Positions 23,663 through 32,434 of a DNA stretch of 64,000 nucleotides are shown in pieces. Origin of the DNA: Kitasatospora sp. A2-31 (GTDB lineage: Bacteria > Actinomycetota > Actinomycetes > Streptomycetales > Streptomycetaceae). Each line of letters begins with the position of its first letter. Within the stretch, counting starts at the first letter, position 1. Both the position numbers and the translations under genes were made by a program. Location: the NCBI RefSeq assembly GCF_022288725.1, contig NZ_JAKNTA010000003.1, forward strand, positions 430,901 through 494,900. The letters are read 5' to 3'. The notes beneath the pieces were generated by a model that did no database searches, had not been told where the DNA came from, and saw nothing but the letters and a program-made list of their open reading frames with translations.

Positions 23663-24548
23663 GACCGGATCGGCCGACACCGGCGTCATCCACGACATCG
23701 GCTACCGCGGCTACACCGGCCCCCGGCTCGGCCGCTCGTACGCCGCCCGCTCGCTCTTCGTGCAGAGCCTGCGCGCCGCGTACGGGCTCGGGCGCTCCGC
23801 GAAGTCCAAGGTGCTGCCGATGCTGGTGCTCGGCGCGGTCACCGCGCCGGCCGCGCTGCTGGTGGCGATCGCCGTCGTCCAGCAGGCCGACGACCTGCCG
23901 ACGGACTACCCGGCCTACCTCGCCGACCTCGACCTGGTGGTCTCGATCTTCCTCGCCGCGCAGGCGCCCGTCCTGCTCTCCCGGGACCTGCGCCACCAGA
24001 GCGTCCCGCTCTACTTCTCCCGCCCGATCACCCGGGCCGACTACGTGCGGGCCAAGTTCGCCGCCATGGTCTGCGCCCAACTGCTGCTGATGACCGCGCC
24101 GCTGCTGGTGCTCTACGCCGGCGCGCTGCTCGGTGGGATGAGCTTCGGACACCAGAGCGCGCACTTCCTGTACGGCCTGCTGACGGCCGTGCTCTACGCC
24201 CTGGTGCCGACCTCGGTCGCGCTGGTGATCGCCGCGGCCACGCCGCGCCGCGGCTTCGGGGTGGCCGCGATCATGGGCTGGCTGGCGGTCAGCACGGCGG
24301 TGGTGGGCATCGTCGTCGGCATCGCCACCGGCCCCTCGTCGACCGTCCCGGACTCCGCCCAGTGGGTGGCGCTGCTGTCGCCCGGCGCACTGGTCGAGAG
24401 CCTGGCCGACCAGCTGTTCGACGTCGGTTCCGGCGGCGCCCGGCTGCACGCGCCCGGCGCCCTCGGCACGATCGTCTTCGCCGCCGCCGCGGCCGCGACG
24501 GTGGCCGGCTCCTACGCGCTGCTGCTGCGCCGCTACCGCACCATCTGA
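23646..24548 (+). CDS. ABC-2 type permease (pair 1)
   Basis: 300-aa membrane protein with about six segments (VLPMLVLGAVTAPAALLVA; LLLMTAPLLVLYAGALLGG; VAAIMGWLAVSTAVVGIVV). The start at ATG 23646 lies within the end of the ATPase gene. The N-terminus contains GYRGYTGPRLGR, a motif seen before the first helix in related actinobacterial transporters. Residues LSRDLRHQSVPLYFSRPITR form the conserved cytoplasmic loop before helix 3. It partners the ATPase at 22664. Confidence 0.88.
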   Translation: MPPSPETGSADTGVIHDIGYRGYTGPRLGRSYAARSLFVQSLRAAYGLGRSAKSKVLPMLVLGAVTAPAALLVAIAVVQQADDLPTDYPAYLADLDLVVSIFLAAQAPVLLSRDLRHQSVPLYFSRPITRADYVRAKFAAMVCAQLLLMTAPLLVLYAGALLGGMSFGHQSAHFLYGLLTAVLYALVPTSVALVIAAATPRRGFGVAAIMGWLAVSTAVVGIVVGIATGPSSTVPDSAQWVALLSPGALVESLADQLFDVGSGGARLHAPGALGTIVFAAAAAATVAGSYALLLRRYRTI

Positions 24549-24585
24549 CCCACCACCGACCCACCGCAGGATCTGAGAGGGCGTC

Positions 24586-25503
24586 ATGGCCACCATCACC
24601 ATCGACAAGGTCTCCCGCTGGTTCGGGAACGTGGTCGCCGTCAACGACGTCAGCATGGCGATCGGGCCGGGCGTCACCGGCCTGCTGGGGCCGAACGGCG
24701 CGGGGAAGTCCACCCTCATCCACATGATGAGCGGCTTCCTCGCGCCCTCCACCGGCGCGGTCACGCTGGACGGCGCGCCGATCTGGCGCAACCAGGAGGT
24801 GTACCGGCAGATCGGCCTGGTCCCCGAGCGGGAGTCGATGTACGACTACCTGACCGGCTGGGAGTTCGTGCTCGCCAACGCCGAACTGCACGGCCTGGCC
24901 GACCCGGGCGCGGCGGCCCGGCGGGCGCTGGCCCTGGTCGAGATGGAGTACGCCCAGGAGCGGCGGACCGGCACCTACTCCAAGGGCATGAAGCAGCGGG
25001 TCAAGATGGCCTCCGCGCTGGTCCACGACCCGGCGGTGCTGCTGCTCGACGAGCCCTTCAACGGCATGGACCCGCGCCAGCGGCTGCAGCTGATGGAGCT
25101 GTTGCGCCGGTTCGGCGCCGACGGCCGGACGGTGCTCTTCTCCTCGCACATCCTGGAGGAGGTCGAGCAGCTGGCCCGGCACATCGAGGTCGTGGTGGCG
25201 GGCCGGCACGCCGCCTCGGGGGACTTCCGCCGGATCCGACGGCTGATGACCGACCGGCCGCACCGCTACCTGGTCCGTTCCAGCGACGACCGCAGGCTGG
25301 CGGCGGCGCTGATCGCCGACCCGTCGACGGCCGGCATCGCGCTGGACCGGCAGGAGCAGGGGCTGAGCATCCAGGCCGTCGACTTCCAGGGCTTCACCAG
25401 CCTGCTGCCGAAGGTCGCCCGGGAGGCCGGCATCCGGCTGTTCACCGTCGCACCGGCGGACGAGTCGCTGGAGAGCGTGTTCTCCTACCTCGTCTCCGCG
25501 TAG
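24586..25503 (+). CDS. ABC transporter ATP-binding protein (pair 2)
   Basis: 305 aa from ATG 24586. Walker A GPNGAGKST (~residue 37), signature YSKGMKQRVKMASAL, Walker B VLLLDEPFNGMDP and switch FSSHILEEVE are present. It is a close paralogue of the ATPase at 22664 and lies 37 bp after the first permease. The GC-rich 136-bp gap after it has several imperfect GCGGCACCC repeats but no gene. Confidence 0.9.
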   Translation: MATITIDKVSRWFGNVVAVNDVSMAIGPGVTGLLGPNGAGKSTLIHMMSGFLAPSTGAVTLDGAPIWRNQEVYRQIGLVPERESMYDYLTGWEFVLANAELHGLADPGAAARRALALVEMEYAQERRTGTYSKGMKQRVKMASALVHDPAVLLLDEPFNGMDPRQRLQLMELLRRFGADGRTVLFSSHILEEVEQLARHIEVVVAGRHAASGDFRRIRRLMTDRPHRYLVRSSDDRRLAAALIADPSTAGIALDRQEQGLSIQAVDFQGFTSLLPKVAREAGIRLFTVAPADESLESVFSYLVSA

Positions 25504-25639
25504 GCCCCGTCCGGCACCCGGACCTACGGCCCAGCCCCAGCACCCGAGGTACCTCCAGCACCCGCGGCACCCGCGGCACCCAGCCCCCAGCGCCCGCGGC
25601 ACCCCACCCCGGAACCGGACCCAGGAAGGCCGACCCACC

Positions 25640-26359
25640 ATGAACCCGACCGTCGCCAGGCTGACGCTGCGCGGCCTGCTGGGCCGCCGCCGCGGCATCC
25701 TGCTGCTGGTGGTGCCCGCCCTGCTGCTGCTTGTGTCGGCGATCGCGAGCGGCTCCAGCGGGGACAAGCACGACCTGACCGTCAAGATCCTCGGCCAGCT
25801 GGGCCTGGGCACCCTGCTGCCGATCCTCGGCCTGGTCGTCGGCACCGGCGCCATCGCCACCGAGATCGACGACGGCTCGATCGTCTATCTGCTGGCGAAG
25901 CCGCTGCCCCGGTGGAAGATCGTCACCACCAAGCTGGCCGTCGCCGTCGCCACCACCTGGGTGCTCGCGGCGATCCCGACCCTGCTCAGCGGCCTGATGC
26001 TCTACGGGACGCAGGACGGCCTGGCGCTCGGCTACACCGTGGCCGTCCTGCTGGCCGGGGCCGCGTACAGCGCGCTCTTCCTGCTGCTCGGCGTGGCCAC
26101 CCGGCACGCGGTGGTGGCGGGCCTGGCGTACGCGCTGGTCTGGGAGGCGCTGGTCGGCAACTTCGTCAACGGTGCCCGGACGCTGAGCGTCCAGCAGTGG
26201 GGCCTCTCGGTGGCCGGGACGGTGGCCGCGGACGGCGCGATCACCACGTCCGTCGCGCTCGGCGCGGCCGTCCCGCTGCTGCTCGTGGTGACGGCCGGGG
26301 CCACGGTGCTGGCCTCGGTGAAGCTGGCCGGGCTCACCCTGGCGGCCGAGGAGTCGTAG
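25640..26359 (+). CDS. ABC-2 type permease (pair 2)
   Basis: 239-aa membrane protein, shorter than the first permease. Hydrophobic segments include GILLLVVPALLLLVSAIAS, LGTLLPILGLVVGTGAIA and AVLLAGAAYSALFLLLGV. The loop IDDGSIVYLLAKPLPRWKI is typical of ABC-2 permeases. It ends the four-gene operon and converges on the MFS gene 50 bp away, where GAGCCG and CGGCTC form a small hairpin (26396-26411). Confidence 0.87.
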   Translation: MNPTVARLTLRGLLGRRRGILLLVVPALLLLVSAIASGSSGDKHDLTVKILGQLGLGTLLPILGLVVGTGAIATEIDDGSIVYLLAKPLPRWKIVTTKLAVAVATTWVLAAIPTLLSGLMLYGTQDGLALGYTVAVLLAGAAYSALFLLLGVATRHAVVAGLAYALVWEALVGNFVNGARTLSVQQWGLSVAGTVAADGAITTSVALGAAVPLLLVVTAGATVLASVKLAGLTLAAEES

Positions 26360-26409
26360 CCGCCCCGGCGGCGCGGCGCGGGGCGGCGCGGCGCGGAGCC
26401 GGCTTCGGC

Positions 26410-27660
26410 TCAGAGCGTCCGGTTGCGGCCCGCGCCCCAGCCGGCCGCGCCGACGACGGCGACCAGCACCAGCATCAGCACCAGCGGAGTGGTCCAGCCG
26501 CCGGTCAGCTGGTGCAGCGCCCCGGCACCGACCGGCCCGGCCGCGGCCACCAGGTAGCCGACCGCCTGCGACATGCCGCCCAGCCTGGCGGCACCCGCGG
26601 CGCTGTCGGTGCGCAGCACGATGAAGGCGAGGCCCAGCCCCAGCGAGCCGCCCTGGGCGACACCGAGGACGGCGGCCGCCACCCAGGCGCCCGACACCGG
26701 GGCGGCCAGCAGAACGGCGATGCCGAGGCCGTTCAGCGCGGCCATCACCACGGCCAGCGCCCGCTGACCGGTCATCCGCCCGGCCATCAGCGGCACCAGG
26801 AAGGCGCCGGCCACCTGGACCAGGTTGGAGAAGGCGAAGACCAGACCGGCCCGGCCGCGGTCCATCCCGTGGTCGGCCAGGATGGTCGGCATCCACGCCA
26901 CCAGGGTGTAGACCAGCAGCGACGAGATGCCCATGAAGAGGCTGATCTGCCAGGCCAGCGGCGAGCGCCAGGGCCCCGCGACCGGCCGGGCCGCCGCCGC
27001 GGGGGCGGCCGGGGCGGCGGCCGGCGCCGTCGCCCGGTCCTGCCGGGAGCGGAGCACCTGCGGCAGCCAGGCCACCGCGGCGACCAGCGCCAGCACCGAC
27101 CAGGCGCCGAGCGAGGCCTGCCACCCGCCGCCGAGCACGTGCTCCAGCGGCACCGACGTCCCGGCCGCGAGCGTCGCGCCGACCAGCATGGTGGTCGAGT
27201 AGACGCCGGTCATGGCCGCCGCCCGGGCCGGGAACTCGCGCTTGACCAGGCCCGGCATCGACACGTTCAGCACCGCGATGGCGACCCCGATCACCACGCA
27301 TCCCGCGTACAGCGCCGCCACCGAGGGCAGCACCCGCAGCAGCACGCCGGCGCCGAGCACCAGCACCGCGCCGAGCACCACCCGCTCGGTGCCGAACCGC
27401 CGGGTCAGCCGGGGGGTGAGCGGCGCGCCGACGCCCTGGAAGAGCACCGGCACCGTGGTGATCAGACCGCTCGCGGTGGCGGAGAGGCCGAAGGTGCGCT
27501 GGACCTCCCCGACCATCGGCGAGATCGCCGCGAGGCAGGCGCGCATGTTGAGGGCGACCAGCAGGATGCCGGTCAGCAACAGGGCGGGGTGCGCCAGCCG
27601 GGTGCGGACCGGGAGTGCGGGCGGGGTGGCGACCGGCTGGTGGGCACGGGTGACGGCCAT
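26410..27660 (-). CDS. MFS transporter of the CynX/NimT family
   Basis: 416-aa permease with twelve predicted membrane segments. The first helix holds LVALNMRACLAAISPM, the CynX/NimT family opening. A long Ala/Pro loop (~residues 205-225) divides the halves. CynX moves cyanate and NimT 2-nitroimidazoles; the substrate here is unknown. It lies 62 bp downstream of a GntR gene on the same strand, so the regulator probably controls its own operon with the transporter. Confidence 0.88.
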   Translation of the reverse strand: MAVTRAHQPVATPPALPVRTRLAHPALLLTGILLVALNMRACLAAISPMVGEVQRTFGLSATASGLITTVPVLFQGVGAPLTPRLTRRFGTERVVLGAVLVLGAGVLLRVLPSVAALYAGCVVIGVAIAVLNVSMPGLVKREFPARAAAMTGVYSTTMLVGATLAAGTSVPLEHVLGGGWQASLGAWSVLALVAAVAWLPQVLRSRQDRATAPAAAPAAPAAAARPVAGPWRSPLAWQISLFMGISSLLVYTLVAWMPTILADHGMDRGRAGLVFAFSNLVQVAGAFLVPLMAGRMTGQRALAVVMAALNGLGIAVLLAAPVSGAWVAAAVLGVAQGGSLGLGLAFIVLRTDSAAGAARLGGMSQAVGYLVAAAGPVGAGALHQLTGGWTTPLVLMLVLVAVVGAAGWGAGRNRTL

Positions 27661-27722
27661 GGGACGTGCTGCTCTTTCGTGAACTCAGGGGGTGCGGAGG
27701 GCGGAAGGGGGCGTCGGCCCCG

Positions 27723-28463
27723 TCACTTCCGCGCCGCGACGGCCGCGAGGAGCTGCTCGACGGCCGCGATCGGCTCGGCGAGCAGCGCCCGACACGCGGC
27801 CTCCGCACGGTCCGGGTCGCCGCTCTCGATCGCGTCCACCAGCGCCTCGTGGGTGGCCACGACCACCTCGGGCATCTCATGGTCGCCGAAGGCCGTCCGC
27901 ATCGACTCGCGCACCGAGGCGCCGAAGTACCGGTACACCTCGGCCAGGGCCGGGTTGTGCGCGGCCTCGACGACGGCGGTGTGGAACTCCAGGTCGTGCT
28001 CGACGGTGGCCTCGCGGCCGGCCCGCACGGGGTGCGCCGCGATCACCTCGGCCTCACGGGCCAGCGCGGTCCGCATCCGGACGATGTCCTCGGGGGTGTG
28101 CCGCAGCGCGGCGAGCCGGGCGCCCTCGGCCTCCAGCGCCGCGCGGACCTCCAGCACGTCCCGCACCCCGGAGCGCTGCACGCCGCGCAGGACGGCGGCC
28201 GGGTCGCTGGTGCTGCGTACGAAGGTGCCCTCGCCCTGGCGGGAGACCAGCATCCCGGCGTGCACCAGCACCCGGATCGCCTCCCGCACGGTGTTGCGTC
28301 CGACCTGCAGTCGCTCGGCCAGCTCGTGCTCGGTGGGGATCCGGGAGCCGACCGGCCACGCACCGGCGGCGAGCTGCTCGCGCAGTGCGTCGATGGCGGT
28401 GTCCACCAGGGAGCGCCGGCCGGCGGCCTGCAGGGTGTCCTGGCTGTGGCCGGGCACGCTCAT
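27723..28463 (-). CDS. GntR-family regulator, FCD (FadR) subgroup
   Basis: 246 aa. Residues ~15-80 form the winged helix (LREQLAAGAWPVGSRIPTE, ELAERLQVGRNTVREAIRVL, GEGTFVRS). The FCD effector domain follows (VLEVRAALEAEGARLAA, DLEFHTAVVEAAHNPAL, THEALVDAIESGDPDRAE), with conserved Asp and His residues that usually bind a metal or small acid. It precedes the NimT-like transporter in one operon. Two direct repeats upstream (28509-28545) are the probable operator. Confidence 0.9.
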   Translation of the reverse strand: MSVPGHSQDTLQAAGRRSLVDTAIDALREQLAAGAWPVGSRIPTEHELAERLQVGRNTVREAIRVLVHAGMLVSRQGEGTFVRSTSDPAAVLRGVQRSGVRDVLEVRAALEAEGARLAALRHTPEDIVRMRTALAREAEVIAAHPVRAGREATVEHDLEFHTAVVEAAHNPALAEVYRYFGASVRESMRTAFGDHEMPEVVVATHEALVDAIESGDPDRAEAACRALLAEPIAAVEQLLAAVAARK

Positions 28464-28508
28464 GGCGGGGCTCCCCTCGGTGCGGTCGGTCGGTCCTGGG
28501 CGGGTCGT

Positions 28509-28545
28509 CGGTCATCCTACAACTGATTGCCCGGTCATCCTACAA
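28509..28545 (-). promoter_or_regulatory. Two direct repeats, probable GntR operator
   Basis: GTTGTAGGATGACCG occurs twice on the minus strand (28523-28509 and 28545-28532) with 23 bp between starts. The TTGT half resembles FadR-type half-sites. They sit between the GntR gene and the divergent spo0M gene and could regulate either. Confidence 0.5.
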
Positions 28546-28635
28546 CCGCCGCTGAACAGCTCGGGAACCGTCGGGGCCCGCCTGGCGTTCCTCCCGACGA
28601 CTTCGGTCCACCCCTATTTCGAGGAGAGCGCCCGC

Positions 28636-29403
28636 ATGGTGTTCAAGAAGCTGCTCGGTGCCCTGGGCGTCGGCGGTCCCGGCGTCGACACCGTCCTGAC
28701 CACGCCGGTGGTCCAGCCCGGCGGGACCCTGCACGGCACGGTCGAACTGACCGGGGGGACGGTCGAGGCGGACATCCGGGGGATCACGCTGACGCTGGTC
28801 GCCCGGGTCGAGATCGAGCACGAGGAGGGCGAGAGCACCGGGCTGTACCCGTTCGCCCGCTTCTCGGTCGCCCAGCCCCTGGTGCTGGCGCCCGGCGAGA
28901 ACCGCTCGATCCCGTTCGCCGTGCCGGTGCCCTGGGAGACGCCGGTCACCACGATCGCCGGCCAGCGTCTGCACGGCATGCAGCTCGGCGTCCGGACCGA
29001 GGTGGACATCGCGGGCGCGCTCGACAAGGGCGACTCCGACCCGCTGGAGGTCGAGCCGCTGCCGGTGCAGCGCCGCGTCCTGGACACGCTGCTGCAGCTC
29101 GGCTTCCACTTCCGCTCGGCCGACCTGGAGGCCGGACGCATCCACGGGACCGGGCAGACGCTGCCGTTCTACCAGGAGGTCGAGTTCTCCTCGGCGCCGC
29201 AGTACGCGCACGCCTGCAACTCGCTGGAGGTCAGCTTCGTCACCACCCCGCACCGGGTCGAGGTGGTCCTGGAGGCGGACAAGCGCGGCGGCCTGTTCGG
29301 CGGCGGGCACGACGTGATCCGCACCCACGTGGTGGAGCACGGCCAGGCCGACCAGGACCTCACCGGCCTGGTCGACGGCTGGATCCGCGCGGCGCTCCAC
29401 TAG
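28636..29403 (+). CDS. spo0M: Spo0M-type sporulation-control protein
   Basis: 255-aa arrestin-like beta-sandwich protein. The family opening FKKLLGALGVGGPGVDTVL is followed by GGTLHGTVELTGG, the VPVPWETPVTTIAGQRL core and GLFGGGHDVIR near the C-terminus. The ATG at 28636 follows GAGGAGAG. Spo0M-type proteins affect sporulation and division in Bacillus and are widespread in actinomycetes. It is a single-gene unit ended by a very strong hairpin shared with the LCP gene. Confidence 0.9.
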   Translation: MVFKKLLGALGVGGPGVDTVLTTPVVQPGGTLHGTVELTGGTVEADIRGITLTLVARVEIEHEEGESTGLYPFARFSVAQPLVLAPGENRSIPFAVPVPWETPVTTIAGQRLHGMQLGVRTEVDIAGALDKGDSDPLEVEPLPVQRRVLDTLLQLGFHFRSADLEAGRIHGTGQTLPFYQEVEFSSAPQYAHACNSLEVSFVTTPHRVEVVLEADKRGGLFGGGHDVIRTHVVEHGQADQDLTGLVDGWIRAALH

Positions 29404-29478
29404 GGCGCCGGCCGGCGCCCTAGTGGAGCGCCGAGCCGCGACGGGGTCCGTCCGCCCGGACGGACCCCGTCGCGGCTC
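29401..29478. terminator. Convergent double-hairpin terminator
   Basis: A 22-bp palindrome (29401-29422) covering the spo0M stop is followed by a perfect 21-bp stem with a four-base loop (29433-29453 with 29458-29478). It lies between the convergent spo0M and LCP genes and should stop transcription both ways. Confidence 0.8.
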
Positions 29479-29516
29479 CGGCGCCGCCCGCCCGGCAGCA
29501 TCCGAAGAGAGAGGCC

Positions 29517-31352
29517 CTAGCCGTAGGAGACGTTGCTGCAGATGTCGTCGTCGGCCGAACGGGCCTCGCTGACCACCTCGGAGGGCAACGGCGCCGGGGC
29601 GGTCGCCGTGCCGGCCGCGGGGGCGGCCGGGCCGGCGTTGGCGGCGGCGTAGTCCTTGCCGAGGACGAGGCTGATCCCGGCCGCCGAGGTGGGCGCCAGG
29701 GTGGCACCCGGGAAGAGAGCCGCCACCTTCTCCGCGTTGGCCTTCTGCCCGCTGCCGTACTCGACCGTTGTGGTCGCCTTGTTGGTGCTCTTCGCACCGG
29801 TGACCGTGGTGACGGTGACCTTGGCGGCCTTGAGCGTCTCGGCGGCCTTGGCCGCCAGCCCGTTGGCGGTGGTCCCGTTGTAGACCGCGACCTTGATCGG
29901 GGTGTCCACGGCGGCCGGTGTCGGCGCCGCCGAGGTGGTCTCCGGCGCGGCCGTCGGGCTCGCCTGGGCGTCCTCCTGCTTGCCGGTGGCGTCCTGGCCG
30001 TCGATGGTCCGGTCGGCCTGGAGGGTCTTCCACAGGTTGTCGACGGCCGGGTGGACCAGGTCGATCCGGGGGCCGTTGTAGCGCCACGGCGCGGTGAGGA
30101 ACTTGACGTCGTGCAGGTCGATGTTCTTCATCGACAGCGCGAAGTCCATCAGCTTCTTGGCCGAGTCCAGCCCGGGGTCGACCGTCATGGACTTGGTGGC
30201 CGCGTCGGCGAGCGGCAGCAGGGTGGTCGGGTTGAGGCCCTGGCCCTTGACCTTGGCCATCATCGACGAGAGGAAGGCCTGCTGGCGCTTCATCCGGCCG
30301 ACGTCGGAGTCGTCGCCGATGCCGTGCCGCAGCCGGACGTAGTCCAGCGCCTTCTGGCCGGCCACCTTCTGCTTGCCCTTGGGCAGGACGATCTTGCCCT
30401 TCTTGCCCAGGTTGGGGTTGATGTTCCCCTCGTAGATGTCGTTGGGCAGGCAGACGTCGACGCCGTCGACGGCCTCGGTCATCGCCGAGAAGCCCTCGAA
30501 GTTCACCTCGATGGTGTGGTCGACCCGGATGCCGGTGAGCTTCTCCACCGTGTTCTGGGTGCAGGCCGGGTTGCCGGTCTCGGTGTTGCCCACCGAGAAC
30601 GCGGAGTTGAACATCTGCCCGGACTTCTCCTCGGTCCACTTCCCGTTCGGCAGCTTGCACTTCGGGATGGTGACCAGGGCGTCGCGCGGGATCGAGATGC
30701 CGACGGCGTGCTTGTGGTCGGCGTAGACGTGCAACAGGATCGTGGTGTCCGAGCGGGCACCGTCCTCGTCGCCGCCGCCGAGGTCGCTGTTCTTGCCCGC
30801 GCGCGAGTCCGAGCCGATGAGCAGGACGTTCACCGGCTTGTTGCCGTTGGCGTCGGCGGTGGCCTCCGGCGGGCGGTCGGCGGAGACGGCCCCGGCGTCG
30901 AAGGACTTGATGTTGCCGTTCAGCTTGTAGTAGATCGCGCCGCCGCACCCGGCCAGCACGACCATCACACCGGCCACCGACCACGCGACGGTCTTCTTGA
31001 CGTTGCGCTTGGGCTTGCGGCTGTTACGCGCCGCCGCCCGCCCGCCGGTCGGGGCGGCCTCGGCCCGGCGTCCGCCGGCGGCCCGGCGCGCCTCGGCCCG
31101 CCCGCCCTCGGCCCGTGCGCCTTCCACGCGCCCGCCTTCCTTCCGCGCGCCCTCGGCCCGCGTGCCGTCGGCCCGGCCGCGGCCGTCCTTGGCCTGGGCG
31201 GCCCGCCGGGCCTCGGCCCGGCCGCCGGGGCGGGGTGCGGGGACGCGGCCGCCCTCAGCGGGCCGCTCGGTGCGTACGCCGCCGCGCGAGGCGCCCTCGG
31301 CACGCCGACGCCCGTCCGCCCCCGACGGGCTCTCGTCCCTCTGGCCTGACAT
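29517..31352 (-). CDS. LytR-CpsA-Psr (LCP) cell-wall polymer ligase with LytR_C domain
   Basis: 611 aa from ATG 31352. A ~125-residue cytoplasmic head made of Arg/Ala/Gly repeats (GGRAEARRAA type) leads to a membrane segment (VAWSVAGVMVVLAGCGGAIYY). The LCP domain follows: VLLIGSDSR, RSDTTILLHV, VGISIPRDALV with conserved Arg and Asp, HTIEVNFEGF and YVRLRHGIGDDSDVGRMKRQQ. Near 500-580 lies LytR_C (VAVYNGTTANGLAAKAAETL). These enzymes attach teichoic acid-like or other polymers to peptidoglycan. The highly basic repeated head is unusual in length. Confidence 0.92.
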   Translation of the reverse strand: MSGQRDESPSGADGRRRAEGASRGGVRTERPAEGGRVPAPRPGGRAEARRAAQAKDGRGRADGTRAEGARKEGGRVEGARAEGGRAEARRAAGGRRAEAAPTGGRAAARNSRKPKRNVKKTVAWSVAGVMVVLAGCGGAIYYKLNGNIKSFDAGAVSADRPPEATADANGNKPVNVLLIGSDSRAGKNSDLGGGDEDGARSDTTILLHVYADHKHAVGISIPRDALVTIPKCKLPNGKWTEEKSGQMFNSAFSVGNTETGNPACTQNTVEKLTGIRVDHTIEVNFEGFSAMTEAVDGVDVCLPNDIYEGNINPNLGKKGKIVLPKGKQKVAGQKALDYVRLRHGIGDDSDVGRMKRQQAFLSSMMAKVKGQGLNPTTLLPLADAATKSMTVDPGLDSAKKLMDFALSMKNIDLHDVKFLTAPWRYNGPRIDLVHPAVDNLWKTLQADRTIDGQDATGKQEDAQASPTAAPETTSAAPTPAAVDTPIKVAVYNGTTANGLAAKAAETLKAAKVTVTTVTGAKSTNKATTTVEYGSGQKANAEKVAALFPGATLAPTSAAGISLVLGKDYAAANAGPAAPAAGTATAPAPLPSEVVSEARSADDDICSNVSYG

Positions 31353-31545
31353 GCGCGTACCTCTCACCGGCGGAAGCAGCAATCCTGCGCGTGTCCGGCG
31401 GGCACGGCCCGGGCCCGGCCAGGAGCACCGCACAGGAGCACCGCACCGGGAGGCACGGAGCTTCAGCGGAGCATACAAACTCTTCCTGGAGCGGTCAGCA
31501 TCCGGGTGCCGACCCCGGCCCGCTCGGCGCCCGCCCGCCGGGCGC

Positions 31546-32394
31546 TCACCGCGCCGGGTAGAGCCGCTCCAGCACGACGGCGACGCCGTCCTCGTCGTTG
31601 CCGGCGGTGACCTCGTCGGCGACCGCGAGCAGTTCCTCGTGCGCGTTGGCCATCGCGACGCCGTGCCGGGCCCAGGCGAACATCGGCACGTCGTTGGGCA
31701 TGTCACCGAAGGCGATGGTGTCGGCGCCCCTCACCCCCAGCCGGCGGGCCGCGACGGCCAGGCCGGTGGCCTTGGAGAGGCCGAGCGGCAGCAGCTCGAC
31801 GATGCCGGGGCCGGCCATCACGACGCCGACCAGGTCGCCGGCGACCCTGCGGGCGGCCTCGGCGAGGCCGTCGTCGGTGAGCCGGGGGTGCTGGATGTAG
31901 AGCTTGCTGAGCGGGCTCAGGAACAGCTCGTCCTTGGCGACCCGGACGACCGGCAGGTCGGAGCCGATCAGCAGCTCGTAGCCGGGGCCGGCCAGCACCT
32001 CGCCCTCCAGGCCGTCCTGGTTGGCGGCCACCGCCAGCGGACCGGTCTCCGCCTCGATCTTGGCGATCGCCAGCGCGGCGAGCCGGCGGTCCAGGGTGAG
32101 CGAGGTGAGCAGCCGGTGCGCGCCCGCGTCGTACACCTGGGCGCCCTGGCCGCAGACCGCTATCCCGCGGTAGCCGATCTCGTCGAAGACCGGCCGGGCC
32201 CAGGCGGCCGAGCGGCCGGTGACGATGATGTGCAGGGCCCCGGCGCCGGTGGCGGCGGCGAGCGCCGCCCTGGTCCGCTCGGAGACGGTCTCCTCGCTGG
32301 TCAGCAGCGTGCCGTCGAGGTCGGTGGCGACCAGCCGGAAGGGCAGGTCGCCACCGTCGACCGGGGAGACGGGGCTGGGGCTCGTGCTGCTCAT
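31546..32394 (-). CDS. HAD-family phosphatase (Cof subfamily)
   Basis: 282-aa HAD hydrolase. Motif I VATDLDGTLL has the nucleophile Asp and its partner, motif II is IIVTGRS, and the C-terminal motif IV is DTIAFGDMPNDVPMF. A C2-type cap lies between. The family acts on sugar phosphates and similar compounds; the substrate is unknown. It lies 40 bp downstream of serS in the same direction, an order kept in Streptomyces, so the two are probably cotranscribed. Confidence 0.9.
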   Translation of the reverse strand: MSSTSPSPVSPVDGGDLPFRLVATDLDGTLLTSEETVSERTRAALAAATGAGALHIIVTGRSAAWARPVFDEIGYRGIAVCGQGAQVYDAGAHRLLTSLTLDRRLAALAIAKIEAETGPLAVAANQDGLEGEVLAGPGYELLIGSDLPVVRVAKDELFLSPLSKLYIQHPRLTDDGLAEAARRVAGDLVGVVMAGPGIVELLPLGLSKATGLAVAARRLGVRGADTIAFGDMPNDVPMFAWARHGVAMANAHEELLAVADEVTAGNDEDGVAVVLERLYPAR

Positions 32395-32434
32395 GGGCCG
32401 TGCGTCTCCCGGGTCTGCCTGCGGGTGGTGGGCG

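Noticed and set aside
25912..29403. Very long plus-strand frame covering the MFS and GntR genes
   Set aside because: Only the last part (spo0M) is real; the rest is the antisense of clear genes.
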